Positions 62,275-64,000 of a stretch of 64,000 nt of DNA are shown piece by piece. Source of the stretch: Vespula vulgaris (lineage: Eukaryota; Arthropoda; Insecta; Hymenoptera; Vespidae); assembly GCF_905475345.1 (NCBI RefSeq), contig NC_066586.1, positions 19,522,812 to 19,586,811 of the forward strand. The letters run 5' to 3'. Within the stretch, counting starts at the first letter, position 1. Each line of letters starts with the position of its first letter. Below the pieces are notes generated by a model that was not told the DNA's origin, searched no databases, and saw only the letters and a program-made list of their open reading frames with translations. Both the position numbers and the translations under genes were made by a program.

Positions 62275-63181
62275 TTTTCGACAACCGCGTGTCGTTTTTG
62301 TGCGCCCCTACGAAAGACTCGGCCACCCGTTCGCTTCGCGGTGGCAGCTCGCGAGCCGCACGTTTTCCTTTTAAAGATAAAATAAATAATGAATCACCGT
62401 TCACGTTCAGCCCAAGACCGAGCAAAAAACATGGAAAATTTCACCCGAATTCGCAATTTTCGAGTTCGCACATCGGACCATCGACCAACCACCCCTCGGC
62501 GCGGTTCGCACACGCGCACTAACCGCCTTCGATGCCCGAAGCCGAAAGGGAGATTTTACCGCCGATCTACCATTACTTCTATTTTTTTTATGATCGTTCG
62601 TTTTTTCTTTTTACATTAGTTAACATTTAAAGATCGACAAAGAGAATGGCATCCTCTTGAAATTTTTATTCCTTTTATTGTAAATCTATACAAGTCATTA
62701 GATCTATGCAAATGAATTTGACAAATTATGTTAAAACATCGGTTGTCGAAAGGAGGAAAAATGGCGGCTAAGTTGTTGCGTGAAATGCAGTTCGTCGTGC
62801 CGGGTCTATAATAGTATGTATAGTCTCCGAGTATATCGAAAGTTAGGGTAGTGTACAACGCTTGTCGTACCGAAGGAAAGAATCCATATCCTAGATCGAA
62901 TCCACCAGTTGGCGCGATCAGTTATCTTATAATTTGGTCGATGATTAGTACTGGTAAGCACCAATCATCAATAGTGTGGTATAGAATGCGTTCGCTAATT
63001 GGTACAAACATTTTAATTCTTCAGGAAACGGGAAAGGCCGTACCTTCATATAAATATAGCTTCATGTATCATAGATATCTTATGAGAGAAAAGAAATAAT
63101 AAAAGGGAATTTGAATATAAAGTATCATCGTGATTAATTAGTGCCTAAGACAATAAATTTAAAAATCGATATATAATTACG
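62275..63181. promoter_or_regulatory. Bidirectional promoter region of CARM1 and XRCC2
   Basis: About 900 bp separate the two start codons. The part next to CARM1 (about 62275-62550) is unusually GC- and CpG-rich for this window. A YY1-like core, AAAATGGCGGC, lies at about 62757-62767. It includes the ATG of a short plus-strand frame, MAAKLLREMQFVVPGL (62761-62811), a possible upstream ORF of the XRCC2 transcript. No TATA box is evident, as expected for housekeeping genes. Confidence 0.5.
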
Positions 63182-64000
63182 ATGCAATCAAATCTCGAAA
63201 GTGGATTGCAATTAATTACACGGTTAAGAAAAAATTTATGCGTTTCAGACTTTGACGATACTCTCTTTTTTAACGGATTAAAAAATACGGACATTATAGA
63301 AATAACTGGAAATGCATCCAGTGGAAAATCACTTCTTTTAGCAAACATTCTTGCTAAGTGCATACTTCCTGATACGTACAACGGTATTCGTGTTAAAGGA
63401 TTAGCAGCTTCAGCGGTATTAATAAATACTGATTGTCATTTTCAAATATCAAAATTAATTAAAGTAATGTCGACGATTATAACCGATGTATATAAATCCG
63501 TTGGTATAAAGAGAGTGAACAATGAAACGATAAGTAAAATTGTTAATGACGTGCTCGATAATTTAATTATAATTAATTGTTATGGAAATGATCAATTTTT
63601 ACTAACATTGCAAACGTTAGAAAGTATATTATTTCGCAATAACAAGATTGTAATTTTGGCAATTGATAGTATATCAGCATATTATTGGCAAACTAGAGAA
63701 AATAGTAATATTAAGTCTATAGATTCCTATGTGATAAATTTAATAAAACTTGTTCAAGCAACCACATCTCAGTACAATGTTATAACAATTTATACAAGGC
63801 CAAGTACAGTGACTACAAATGATATTGAATCCATGAAATTTATTACTACAAATATCCCAAAAGAATTAAATTATATTATTCACTTATTTAAAAATACTGA
63901 TTCAGAGAAACATTTATGTTTAATAAAGTCAAAAAAAGGAACAAGAATTATTAGCTTCATGATTGATACTGGTATTATTAAATGGATAACAGAAAGAGAT
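63182..64000 (+). CDS. XRCC2: XRCC2-like RAD51 paralog, runs to window end
   Basis: A single open frame of 273 codons starts at the ATG at 63182 and is still open at the last base, so the stop lies outside. The N-terminus LESGLQLITRL matches the vertebrate XRCC2 start. Walker A is GNASSGKS at 43-50, and CILPDTYNG, VLINTDCHFQISKL and LLTLQTLESILF follow. Walker B is IVILAIDSISAYYW with Asp at about 162. The family is about 280 residues long and the frame has reached a region like its C-terminus, so only a few codons should be missing. XRCC2 belongs to the BCDX2 complex that supports RAD51 in homologous recombination. No intron is needed over this span. Confidence 0.85.
   Translation, partial: MQSNLESGLQLITRLRKNLCVSDFDDTLFFNGLKNTDIIEITGNASSGKSLLLANILAKCILPDTYNGIRVKGLAASAVLINTDCHFQISKLIKVMSTIITDVYKSVGIKRVNNETISKIVNDVLDNLIIINCYGNDQFLLTLQTLESILFRNNKIVILAIDSISAYYWQTRENSNIKSIDSYVINLIKLVQATTSQYNVITIYTRPSTVTTNDIESMKFITTNIPKELNYIIHLFKNTDSEKHLCLIKSKKGTRIISFMIDTGIIKWITERD

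Overview
The window is animal nuclear DNA, most likely from an insect and probably a hymenopteran (bee, wasp or ant). It is very AT-rich outside exons, with many CG dinucleotides even between genes, long (CT)n, (GA)n and (TA)n microsatellites, small introns with GT-AG borders, and a gene set typical of insects (leucokinin receptor, aveugle, RR-type cuticle protein). The species cannot be fixed from the sequence alone. Gene models were built by joining exons by eye; every junction was checked for phase.

Layout. 1-11.1 kb: no gene recognised; simple repeats and two hairpins. 11.1-22.6 kb (+): a five-exon gene for a secreted protein of about 2133 residues with a Rebers-Riddiford-like chitin-binding domain, a 1491-residue Pro/Ser/Thr-rich repetitive region in one exon, and a Cys-containing C-terminal domain. 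23.6-27.5 kb (-): a four-exon gene for a 221-residue secreted Gly/Tyr-rich protein, tail to tail with the first; its introns hold a deleted piggyBac-like element and a small MITE. These two look like a cuticle or extracellular-matrix pair. 27.5-38.1 kb: no gene recognised. 38.1-44.1 kb (+): leucokinin receptor (nine coding exons).

45-64 kb is a dense housekeeping and signalling block: aveugle (SAM-domain MAPK-pathway protein, -), RpS26 (+), PCNP (-), mitochondrial ATP synthase alpha (-), G protein beta-5 (+), CARM1/Art4 arginine methyltransferase (-) and XRCC2 (+, running off the window). Neighbours are arranged as divergent pairs (aveugle/RpS26, ATP synthase alpha/Gbeta5, CARM1/XRCC2) or convergent pairs (Lkr/aveugle, RpS26/PCNP, Gbeta5/CARM1).

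The points most worth following are an in-frame 115-codon open extension directly after the CARM1 stop codon, the modular and apparently still expanding giant cuticle-type protein, the piggyBac derivative that keeps only an N-terminal transposase ORF, and two long inverted repeats, one of which resembles a pre-miRNA and one of which sits just inside an Lkr intron donor.
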